Positions 28,838 to 36,967 of a stretch of DNA of 64,000 nucleotides are shown here, one piece after another. A program made the translations under genes and the position numbers. The stretch lies in NCBI GenBank assembly GCA_903896545.1, contig CAITYF010000056.1, forward strand, positions 1 to 64,000. The letters run 5' to 3'. Below the pieces are notes generated by a model. The model was not told where the DNA came from and did not search any database. It worked only from the letters and a program-made list of their open reading frames with translations. Source of the DNA: an uncultured Myxococcales bacterium (GTDB lineage Bacteria > Myxococcota_A > UBA9042). The number at the start of each line of letters is the position of its first letter. Positions within the stretch are counted from its first letter, which is position 1.

Positions 28838-30628
28838 ATGAAACGGCCGACCCACAAACTTCTGGTTTCCCTCTCCACGGCGGTCGCGCTCGTGAGCGCG
28901 TTTGCCCAACCGGCGCTGGCGGCTGTGGTGCGCATCGACTCGGTCGAAGCAACGCCGAAGAACGACTTCACGCCTAGCGTCGATCGTTTTGGCCAGCCGC
29001 CGTATCAGGCCGCCGATTCGCTCGTACCGCACAACCTGAACATTGAAGATTGCAAAGCGATCTCCGCCGTTCAAACCGGCGCGCGCGTCCGCTTCACGTG
29101 GACCTGGCAGGACAAGGCGCCGCTGAACCTCACGCCGGTTTATGGCGTCAAGCTCGCGCCCCCAAGCATCAACTGCGACGCCAACAGCATGACGGAAAGC
29201 GTCACGGCGAACGGCTGCATCGTCTTGTGGTCGGACCGCAGCTTCAGCAATCCGCTGACGGCGTACGGTGAAATTGTCGACGTGGACTTCAAGACGCTAT
29301 TGGGCACCTACGCTGCCGATCCGAGCGGGATCAACTGCAACGCAAACACCGAGACGGACGTCCGGATCTACTTTGTGCTGCCGGCAACGACGATGGTGGC
29401 TGGTTCGGCGACGACCTACACCGGCACCGCGATGGCGATCCACCTCGATCTCGCGCCGCCGCCGACGCCAACGGCGGACACGCCAGCGCCCGGCAACGCG
29501 AACCTGCGGGTGACCTGGACTCAGGCGGACTCGACGGACACAACGGTTTCGGCCCGCGTGTACTGGTCCGATCAGCCGTTCACCGCGACGAACGCGACGA
29601 CGCAAACCAGCCACTCGTCGACGCTGACCGGCACGAGCTACCAGATTACAGGGCTGGAGAACGGCAAGACGTACTACGTTTCCGTGACCGCGGTGGACAA
29701 CCACGGCAATGAGAGCGCCGGTTCGCCCGTGATGACGGGCACGCCGGTCATCACCTACGACCTGTGGAGCAAGTACCAAGAAGATGGCGGCCAGGAGCAA
29801 GGCGGTTACTCGCCCTGCAGCGCCCAGCCGCGTGGCAACGCCGGACCGATGGCGCTCCTCGGCGCTTTGGGTCTCATCGTGCTGTTTCTGGCGCGTCGAC
29901 GTTCGCGCGTCCACGCTGCAAAGGCGCTGCTGCTGTTTTTCATTGCGGTGCCGCTGGCGATTCCGGTTCAGGCGCAAGCCGCTTCACCGCAGACCGCGAG
30001 CGTCGACTTTCGCGTCAGCAATTACACGCCCAGCGTCGACAAGTCGTTTCCCAGCCGCACGCCATACGCGGACGTGATGAAGGACGGCGACTTTGGCGTA
30101 GGCCTGAACATCGATTGGCGTATTTGGCACGCCTTTGGTGAATTCGCGGTCGGCATCGGCGCAGGTCGCTGGTCACATCAAGGCACGGCGCTTCTGGGCG
30201 ACGGCTCCGCCTCCAACGACAAGACGCGCATGACGATCATTCCGCTCACGCTCGACGCGACCTACCGCTTCGATGTGCTCGCTGAGCGCTACGAGTTCCC
30301 CGTCGTTCCGTACGCACGCATCGGCGCCGTCTACGGCCTCTGGTGGATGCTCGACGGCGTGGAGAACATCAGCGTCTACACCAACAAAGCCGGCAAGTCT
30401 GTGCGCGCGATCGGCGGCACCGGCGGTTTACAGGGGACGATCGGCTTGCGCCTCCTTCTGGATGTGTTCGAACCGGGCGCCGCGCGCAGCTTCGACATCG
30501 AAATGGGCGTGAACCACTCGTACCTCTTCGCGGAAGTGCAGAAGCTGTGGCTGAACGATTTTGGCAGCTCCAAGTCGATCGACCTCTCTGACACCGTTCT
30601 CGCGTTTGGCCTGGCGTTCGATCTGTGA
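28838..30628 (+). CDS. FnIII-domain protein with internal MYXO-CTERM-like signal fused to a C-terminal outer-membrane beta-barrel (MXAN_2561/MXAN_2562-like composite)
   Basis: MKRPTHKLLVSLSTAVALVSAFAQPALA; FnIII-like segment; internal CSAQPRGNAGPMALLGALGLIVLFLARRRSR; second signal-like helix; barrel ending LSDTVLAFGLAFDL. Confidence 0.75.
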   Translation: MKRPTHKLLVSLSTAVALVSAFAQPALAAVVRIDSVEATPKNDFTPSVDRFGQPPYQAADSLVPHNLNIEDCKAISAVQTGARVRFTWTWQDKAPLNLTPVYGVKLAPPSINCDANSMTESVTANGCIVLWSDRSFSNPLTAYGEIVDVDFKTLLGTYAADPSGINCNANTETDVRIYFVLPATTMVAGSATTYTGTAMAIHLDLAPPPTPTADTPAPGNANLRVTWTQADSTDTTVSARVYWSDQPFTATNATTQTSHSSTLTGTSYQITGLENGKTYYVSVTAVDNHGNESAGSPVMTGTPVITYDLWSKYQEDGGQEQGGYSPCSAQPRGNAGPMALLGALGLIVLFLARRRSRVHAAKALLLFFIAVPLAIPVQAQAASPQTASVDFRVSNYTPSVDKSFPSRTPYADVMKDGDFGVGLNIDWRIWHAFGEFAVGIGAGRWSHQGTALLGDGSASNDKTRMTIIPLTLDATYRFDVLAERYEFPVVPYARIGAVYGLWWMLDGVENISVYTNKAGKSVRAIGGTGGLQGTIGLRLLLDVFEPGAARSFDIEMGVNHSYLFAEVQKLWLNDFGSSKSIDLSDTVLAFGLAFDL

Positions 30629-31455
30629 GCGAAGTGTCCAATCCGGAAGCCGCGCGTCAGGTGCTCCTGTGGGTGCAGTTTGACGGCAGCGACTTTTGTG
30701 GGTTCCAAAAACAACTTCAGGATCGCACTGTCGCGGGTACGCTGGAAGGCGCCTGGCTGAAGATGCTGGGCGAGACCGTCGTCGCGCGCTCGTCGAGCCG
30801 AACGGATTCCGGCGTTCACGCGCGGCGCATGCCGGTGCTGATCCGCACGCAAAAGGACGTCCAACCGCGTGGCCTGATGCTTGGGCTGAACAGCTTTCTG
30901 CCCGCCGATCTCGCCGTCCAGGAAGCCGTCGACGTTCCGGCAGATTTTGACGTACGCAACGACGCGGTTGGCAAGCGCTACGTGTATCGGCTCTGGGTGT
31001 CCGAGAGCCGAGCGCCTCTGTGGCGGCGCTTTGCCTGGCAAGTGCGCGGTCCGCTGGACATTGCGGCGATGGAAGAGGCCGCACACCACTTGCAGGGCGT
31101 CCACGATTTCAGCGCATTTCGCGGCGCAGGCTGCGTCGCCAAATCGACCGTACGGCACATTCGCCGCGTGCACGTCGACGCAAGTCAGTTCCCACTGGTG
31201 CAGATCGAGGTCGATGGCAACGCGTTTCTGCTCAACATGGTGCGGATTTTCTCCGGCACGCTGGTCGACATCGGCCGCGGTCGCTTCAAGCCCGACGACA
31301 TTCCGGCGATTCTCGCGTCGCACGAGCGCACGCGCGCGGGACAAACCGCGCCGTCACACGGCCTGACGCTGGACGAAGTTTTCTACGGTCCGGCAGGCGC
31401 GCGCCAAGGGCTGGACTACAAGAATCTGCTCGCGCACATGGAAAGCGCGCGCTAG
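30625..31455 (+). CDS. truA: tRNA pseudouridine(38-40) synthase
   Basis: GTG start overlapping the upstream stop (GTGA); FQKQLQDRTVAGTLEGA..SSRTDSGVHARRMPV..FLLNMVRIFSGTLVDIG. Confidence 0.95.
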   Translation: MSEVSNPEAARQVLLWVQFDGSDFCGFQKQLQDRTVAGTLEGAWLKMLGETVVARSSSRTDSGVHARRMPVLIRTQKDVQPRGLMLGLNSFLPADLAVQEAVDVPADFDVRNDAVGKRYVYRLWVSESRAPLWRRFAWQVRGPLDIAAMEEAAHHLQGVHDFSAFRGAGCVAKSTVRHIRRVHVDASQFPLVQIEVDGNAFLLNMVRIFSGTLVDIGRGRFKPDDIPAILASHERTRAGQTAPSHGLTLDEVFYGPAGARQGLDYKNLLAHMESAR

Positions 31456-31460
31456 CCGAT

Positions 31461-32537
31461 TCACGGGATGCAGGCGAAACTACCTGAATTCCACTGACAT
31501 TTGTCCGGCGTGCAGTCCAACATCGCGATTTTGCCATTTTGGCAATACACCCAGGTGTTGGCATCGCACTTGCCTGTCGTCGTAATGAGCCCACCGCAAG
31601 CGGCGCCAACTACGGGCTTGCACTCGCCCGCGGGGCAGCCCCAGCCGGTTGGACAGGACCCGCACTGACCGCCGCAACCGTCGTCGCCGCATTTCTTGAG
31701 CGTGCCGTTGGGCAACTTGCAGCTGGGCTTGCAGATCTTTTGGATGCAGCCGTTCTTCTGGGTCGGGATGTCAAAGCCGCAGGTCTTGGTGTCGACTGGC
31801 AGGACCGCCGCGCAGTCCTTGGCGATCTTCTTGGCCAGCGCGCCTTCGCCTTCACAGGTCACGAGCACGTCGCCCTCACAGTTTCCCTTGGCCAGATCGA
31901 GACCGGCACACGCGGACGTCTTGCAAGCGCCCGCGTCGGTGCAGTACTCGGTCGACGCGCACACGCCGCAGTTCTTGCCGCAGCCGTCATCGCCGCAGAC
32001 TTTGCCGGTGCAGTTCGGTTTGCAATCGTTGGGATGGCACAAAAAGTCGATGCCGCAGTTGAACCCGGTGTCGCAGAGCCCGCATTGCCCTTGGCAACCG
32101 TCGTCGCCACACGCTTTGGTCTTACCCGCCGGTGTGGTGCAGATTTTTTGGCAGAAATCGTCGCACTTCGTTTGGTCTTTGCTGCAGAACTTGCTGCTGG
32201 GGCAAAAGCCGCAGACAGACCCGCAGCCGTCCGGTCCGCAGATCTTCGGGATTCCGGTGGCGGTATTTTTGCAGGTCTTCTGGCAGCCATCGGGAATGTC
32301 GAGGAGCGTTGCGTCGGTTACAGGTTGGTCTGTATCGCCGTCCACGACGTCGGTGCCCTGGTCGACGTCGTCGGTGCTCGCGTCGGTCAGGTCAGTCGCA
32401 TCTTCGGAAACGGAATCCGCCGCGGTGTCGCCTGCGGCATCAACGGCCACGTCATCGGGCGTCGTCGACGTCTTTGAACTCCCGCATGCGGCGACGGTAC
32501 AGGCAAAAAGGACGGCCAATGTCAGGCGAATCTTCAC
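31461..32537 (-). CDS. Cys-rich lipoprotein with repeated CGxDGC[GQ]xxCGxC modules
   Basis: GTG start at 32537 (VKIRLTLAVLFACTVAACGSS); Asp/Thr-rich linker; four Cys modules. Confidence 0.75.
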   Translation of the reverse strand: MKIRLTLAVLFACTVAACGSSKTSTTPDDVAVDAAGDTAADSVSEDATDLTDASTDDVDQGTDVVDGDTDQPVTDATLLDIPDGCQKTCKNTATGIPKICGPDGCGSVCGFCPSSKFCSKDQTKCDDFCQKICTTPAGKTKACGDDGCQGQCGLCDTGFNCGIDFLCHPNDCKPNCTGKVCGDDGCGKNCGVCASTEYCTDAGACKTSACAGLDLAKGNCEGDVLVTCEGEGALAKKIAKDCAAVLPVDTKTCGFDIPTQKNGCIQKICKPSCKLPNGTLKKCGDDGCGGQCGSCPTGWGCPAGECKPVVGAACGGLITTTGKCDANTWVYCQNGKIAMLDCTPDKCQWNSGSFACIP

Positions 32538-32579
32538 GGAATCCTCGACGCGCGTGCCGGACACAACCGACGCTCGCTC

Positions 32580-32608
32580 AGCATAGCGGTCGCGGCGCGG
32601 ATCGCCAA
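32580..32608 (-). promoter_or_regulatory. sigma70-like promoter (minus strand)
   Basis: Minus strand TTGGCG-N17-TATGCT, about 45 bp upstream of the 32537 GTG. Confidence 0.35.
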
Positions 32609-32621
32609 GATCAAGGCTGTT

Positions 32622-32675
32622 TGCCAAAATGGCACAGCGAATCGCTGCAAGCGAGCCAGACGTGCCAGCACGGCG
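32622..32675 (+). promoter_or_regulatory. Two candidate enhancer (UAS) sites
   Basis: Perfect TGCCA-AAA-TGGCA (32622-32634) and imperfect TGCCA-GCA-CGGCG (32663-32675), centres 41 bp apart. Confidence 0.6.
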
Positions 32676-32738
32676 CGCGCTTTGCGCTAGCGAGTTGGGC
32701 AAACCGGCGGATCAATGACGATCTTTTTTTACACAAGC

Positions 32739-32755
32739 TGGCACGAAGCTTGCTT
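32739..32755 (+). promoter_or_regulatory. sigma54 (-24/-12) promoter of the gsp operon
   Basis: TGGCACGAAGCTTGCTT matches TGGCACG-N4-TTGCWT; GG-N10-GC; 66 bp upstream of gspC. Confidence 0.85.
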
Positions 32756-32820
32756 CTACAACGTACGGGCCACTGCGCCCGCAACCCAAAGCCGCCGAGC
32801 GGCACGCGGAAGTTGAACGG

Positions 32821-33870
32821 ATGGAGACCCTTATCAAACGGCATTTCTGGGTGATCAACCTGCTGGGGCTGGGCATCATTGCTTGGCTGGCGGCGGGTTC
32901 GGTCAACGCCGGCGTCGGTGTGCTGCTGGCCAAAGCCGGTCGCGGTGAAGACAAGGTCAACATCGCAGCGGCGACGGGCGACACGCGCGTGCAAAAGCGT
33001 CTGACGGACGGCCGCGTGCACGAAACATCGGGTGCGGAAATGTATGGCCGCAGCATCTTCCTGATCGAAGAACCGCCAGAGCCCGAGGAAGCGGAAGAGA
33101 CGGATCAAAACGGCGAAGAAGGTGCGGACGGCGTAGGCGCCGAGAAGCCGCTGGAAGCGACCTACGAACCGACGACGCTGCCGATCAAGCTTCTGGGTAC
33201 GATGGTGGTGAAACCCGCGGCGTTCTCATCGGGCTCGGTGGAAATCGACAAGAAAGAGCAGAAAGTGGTGTCGGTGGGCACCGTGCTGCTCGATGGTAAG
33301 GCGGAAGTCGTGCTGATCGCGCGCAATTTCCTCGTGCTGAAGGAAGACAACAAGCTCACCGTGGCGCTCATGTTCACCGGCAAAGAAGGCGAAGCGGCGG
33401 CTACACCCGCGGTGCCAGGTCAGCCAGGTCAGCCGACGCCGCCCCCGATGCCCACGCCGCCGATCGATCGATCGCCGCCGCGGCCCGCGGTGCCCACGCC
33501 CGCGACCAGCAGCAAAGCGGGCGACGTGCCGGGCGTGAAGAAGACCGGGCAGTATTCGTACGAACTGGAACGCAAGCACGTGCAGGACAAGATCAAGGAC
33601 GTCACCAAGTTGGGCAGCGAAGTGCGCCCGGTGCCGAACTACCGCAACGGCAAGTACGACGGCGTCAAGATGCTGGGCATGAACGACTCCAGCCTCTTTA
33701 AGGAAATCGGCTTTGAAAACGGCGACATCTTGCAGTCGGTGAACGGCGAAAAGATGGACAGCGCCAACAAGTCGCTGGCGCTTTACGAGGCGCTGAAGAG
33801 CAAATCGCGGTTGACCATCCTGATTGAGCGGGACGGGATCGCCAAGACGTTGCGCTACACGATTCAGTGA
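32821..33870 (+). CDS. gspC: Type II secretion protein GspC (HR + PDZ-like region)
   Basis: N-terminal TM (FWVINLLGLGIIAWLAAGSV); LPIKLLGTMVVKPA; C-terminal PDZ-like FENGDILQSVNGEKM; first gene of the gsp operon. Confidence 0.9.
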   Translation: METLIKRHFWVINLLGLGIIAWLAAGSVNAGVGVLLAKAGRGEDKVNIAAATGDTRVQKRLTDGRVHETSGAEMYGRSIFLIEEPPEPEEAEETDQNGEEGADGVGAEKPLEATYEPTTLPIKLLGTMVVKPAAFSSGSVEIDKKEQKVVSVGTVLLDGKAEVVLIARNFLVLKEDNKLTVALMFTGKEGEAAATPAVPGQPGQPTPPPMPTPPIDRSPPRPAVPTPATSSKAGDVPGVKKTGQYSYELERKHVQDKIKDVTKLGSEVRPVPNYRNGKYDGVKMLGMNDSSLFKEIGFENGDILQSVNGEKMDSANKSLALYEALKSKSRLTILIERDGIAKTLRYTIQ

Positions 33871-33937
33871 GCGGGCAAACTTTGTGTGAGTTTTCGCGTC
33901 GTTAGACGCACACCTGGTCGGCCAACGGCTGGGCGAG

Positions 33938-36883
33938 ATGAAAGGCAACAGGCTGGACATGCTGAGTCAAAATATGAAGTTGAAGTTGTTGACCGCCGCG
34001 ACGGTGTTGCTTTCGGCCCAACGGGTGCTGGCGCAAGCGGCCGGTGGTGCCGCCAAGCCTGAGCCAGCGAAGGCGGAAGCGCCGGGCGATCGGACGATTC
34101 CGGTTCGCACCGGCACGGGCACGCTGAACAAGACCGGCAAGCCCGGCGAGTTGAAGGCGGGTGGCGGCACCGGCGTGCTGAAGCGCGGCAAGGGCTCGCT
34201 CGATCCGAACTACGATCCGGCGGATACGACCAAGAAGGTCGGGCCCCGCGATGACGATCCCCCGGCGGCGCGCGGTGGCAGCGGTGCGGACAAGTCCCTG
34301 CCGAGCGTGCTGGGCGGCGGCGTGGACGCGGCGGACAAGAAGCTGCCCGAGGACATCATCAAGTTCACGGCGAACTTTGGTGCAGACATCCGCTGCAAGA
34401 AGATTCCGCAGTCGGCGCGCGTGACGATGGACTTCCAGGACGCGCCCATTGAAGCGGTGACCAAGCTGCTCTCGTGTTGGACCAACCGCAACATCATGAT
34501 CGACACGCAGAAGAAGGGCGGCAAGATCACGATCCTCTCGCCGCAGCCGGTGAGCGTGTACGAGGCGTATCGCGCGTTCCTGTCCGCTTTGGCCGCGAAC
34601 GGCCTGACGATGACGCAGAAGGGGTCGTTCTACCACATCGTCGACAACACCGACGCGCGTTCGGGCGGCGCCAACGTGCTGGGGCCCAAGGCGAGCGTGC
34701 CGTCGGACGACAACATCGTGACGCGGTTGATCAAGCTCAAAAACATCGACGCCAAGGACGTGGAGCAGCTCGCGGGCAAGTTCAAGTCCAAGGCCGGCGA
34801 CGTGTTTGTGTACCCGCCGAACAACACGCTCATCGTGACGGACACGGGCACGAACATTCAGCGGATGATGAAGCTGCTGGCAGACGTCGATCTGCCTTTG
34901 GGTGCGGAGAAGATCTGGATTCGTCCCGTGCAACACATGGACGCGGGCGAGTTGGTGGAAAAAGTCACCGCGATCTTTGACGCGGGCGGCAAGGGTGCGT
35001 CGGCTCCGGCGGCTGGCAAAGATGCAGCGCCAGCGGGCGCGGTTCCGTCGACGGCGAACAAAGTCGTGCTGTCCAAGGTCATCGCGGACGATCGCTCAAA
35101 CCAGATCATCATCATCGCAACACGGACGAACTACCTGAAGGCGGACGCGCTGATTCGCAAGTTGGACGTGCCGATCCCCGGCGAAGGCGGCATGCACATC
35201 TACCATCTGGAGAATGCGGATGCGGAAGATGTGTCGCAGGCGCTCTCTGGTCTGACCGGCGGTGGCGGCGGTGGCGCCAAAAAGCCCGCAGGCGGAGCGG
35301 GCGGTGGCGCCGCGCCCAAGAGCGGTGGCGCGTCCAAGGGACCGAGCGGTCCGGCGTCGCTGTTTGAAGGCGACGTGAAGATCACCTCCTACAAGCAGTC
35401 CAACTCGCTCATCATCGAGAGCTCGCTCAAGGATTACCTGTCCTTGCAGAAGATCATCGGTGAGCTCGATCGGCGTCGCAAGCAGGTCTACGTCGAAGCG
35501 GTCATCATGGAAATCTCGACGTCCAAGAACCGCAAGACGCAGCTCGCGGGTTCGGCTGGCACGACGTTCGACATTGGCGGCTCGTCCGTGCCGCTGCTCT
35601 TTGGTCTGGGCGGCTTGGGCATGAGCGGCGTGAGCTTGCAGCAGCTGAACCAGGGCGGTTTCGCCGCCGGCATGCAGGGTCCGCTTTTGAACGTGAACAC
35701 GGGCAACACCGGCACGAGCTCGGTTTCGTCCGCGGCGACGCTCTCGATTCCGGCGTTCGGCTTCTTGATTCAGGCGATTCAGGAAAACAGCGACGTGAAC
35801 GTGCTGTCCACGCCGTCGATCCTGACCTTGAACAACGAAGACGCGGAGATCACGGTCGGTCGCAAAGTGCCCTACCGCTCGCAGTCCATGGGTAACATGG
35901 GCGGTCTCTCCAGCATGATGGGCGGCTTGGGCGGCATGATGGGCGGCGCAAGCTCCGCGCTCGGCAGCTTGGGCGGCATGGGCGGTCTCGGCGGCATGAT
36001 GGGCGGCATGATGGGCGGCGGCACGGTGCAGTTCCTGGACGTCGACTTGACGCTGAAGATCACGCCGCAGATCAACGAATCGGACTTCATCAAGCTGAAG
36101 ATCGACGAGTCGCTGAACGAAGTCGAAGGCATCGACCCCAACCTCGGGCCGACGACGTCCAAGCGCAAAGTCTCCAACACGGTCGTCGTGCGCGATCAGC
36201 AGCCGGTCGTCATCGGCGGCTTGGTGACGGATCGCGAGACGACGGGCGTGGCGAAGGTGCCGATCCTCGGCGACTTGCCGCTGCTTGGGTTGCTCTTCCG
36301 CAAGACGACCAAGCTCATTGAGAAGAAGAACCTGATGCTCATCATCGTGCCGCACATCATCAAGGATCCGAGCGATCTGGAGCGGATGCACGAGACGAAG
36401 ATGGCGCAGATTCGCGAGTTTGCCGACGAACTGGCGACCAAGCGCAAGGAGTACGACGGCAAGATCGACTTCCGCAAGAAGAAAGGCTTCCTGGAATCGC
36501 TCTTCCTGACCGTGGACAAAGCGGCGACGGAGCGCAAGCAGGCAGAGAAGGCGTACTTCGACAACATGGACGTGGACATGGTCGGTTCGCCGGATTCGCA
36601 CAATCTGGAGCACGACGACTTCGCGGACAAGAAGGACGACGAAGCGCCGGAGAGCAGTGAGCCGGACGTGATCGAGTTGCCCGCGGGCGACGCGAAGCCG
36701 ACGGCGGAAAAACCTGCGGACGAGGCGGACAGGAAGCCCGCGGAGAGCAAAGAAGCCGCGGCGAAGGCGCTGAAGGCGGCCAAGGCCAAAGTGAAGGCGA
36801 AGCCGGGCAAGGCGGGGACGACGAAGGTCATCGCGCCGAACCCGGAGAGCAAGCCGGAGCCGGTGAAGCCGGGTCAGGAGTAA
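33938..36883 (+). CDS. gspD: Type II secretion secretin GspD
   Basis: 981 aa; N-domains, RRKQVYVEAVIMEI, VLSTPSILTLNNEDAEITVG, VVIGGLVTDRE secretin signatures. Confidence 0.95.
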   Translation: MKGNRLDMLSQNMKLKLLTAATVLLSAQRVLAQAAGGAAKPEPAKAEAPGDRTIPVRTGTGTLNKTGKPGELKAGGGTGVLKRGKGSLDPNYDPADTTKKVGPRDDDPPAARGGSGADKSLPSVLGGGVDAADKKLPEDIIKFTANFGADIRCKKIPQSARVTMDFQDAPIEAVTKLLSCWTNRNIMIDTQKKGGKITILSPQPVSVYEAYRAFLSALAANGLTMTQKGSFYHIVDNTDARSGGANVLGPKASVPSDDNIVTRLIKLKNIDAKDVEQLAGKFKSKAGDVFVYPPNNTLIVTDTGTNIQRMMKLLADVDLPLGAEKIWIRPVQHMDAGELVEKVTAIFDAGGKGASAPAAGKDAAPAGAVPSTANKVVLSKVIADDRSNQIIIIATRTNYLKADALIRKLDVPIPGEGGMHIYHLENADAEDVSQALSGLTGGGGGGAKKPAGGAGGGAAPKSGGASKGPSGPASLFEGDVKITSYKQSNSLIIESSLKDYLSLQKIIGELDRRRKQVYVEAVIMEISTSKNRKTQLAGSAGTTFDIGGSSVPLLFGLGGLGMSGVSLQQLNQGGFAAGMQGPLLNVNTGNTGTSSVSSAATLSIPAFGFLIQAIQENSDVNVLSTPSILTLNNEDAEITVGRKVPYRSQSMGNMGGLSSMMGGLGGMMGGASSALGSLGGMGGLGGMMGGMMGGGTVQFLDVDLTLKITPQINESDFIKLKIDESLNEVEGIDPNLGPTTSKRKVSNTVVVRDQQPVVIGGLVTDRETTGVAKVPILGDLPLLGLLFRKTTKLIEKKNLMLIIVPHIIKDPSDLERMHETKMAQIREFADELATKRKEYDGKIDFRKKKGFLESLFLTVDKAATERKQAEKAYFDNMDVDMVGSPDSHNLEHDDFADKKDDEAPESSEPDVIELPAGDAKPTAEKPADEADRKPAESKEAAAKALKAAKAKVKAKPGKAGTTKVIAPNPESKPEPVKPGQE

Positions 36884-36967
36884 GGGCGCGGGAATTGGCA
36901 GGTGCCCACAGGGGCGCGCGACAGCAGTGAGCGGCACGGCGACGTGCAGGCGGAGTGAGCGGACAGC

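Noticed and set aside
31531-31545. Third copy of the TTGCCA-N3-TGGCAA palindrome
   Set aside because: Inside the coding sequence (encodes CQNGK) with no sigma54 core near the matching distance on either strand; treated as chance and used as a caveat for the promoter finding.
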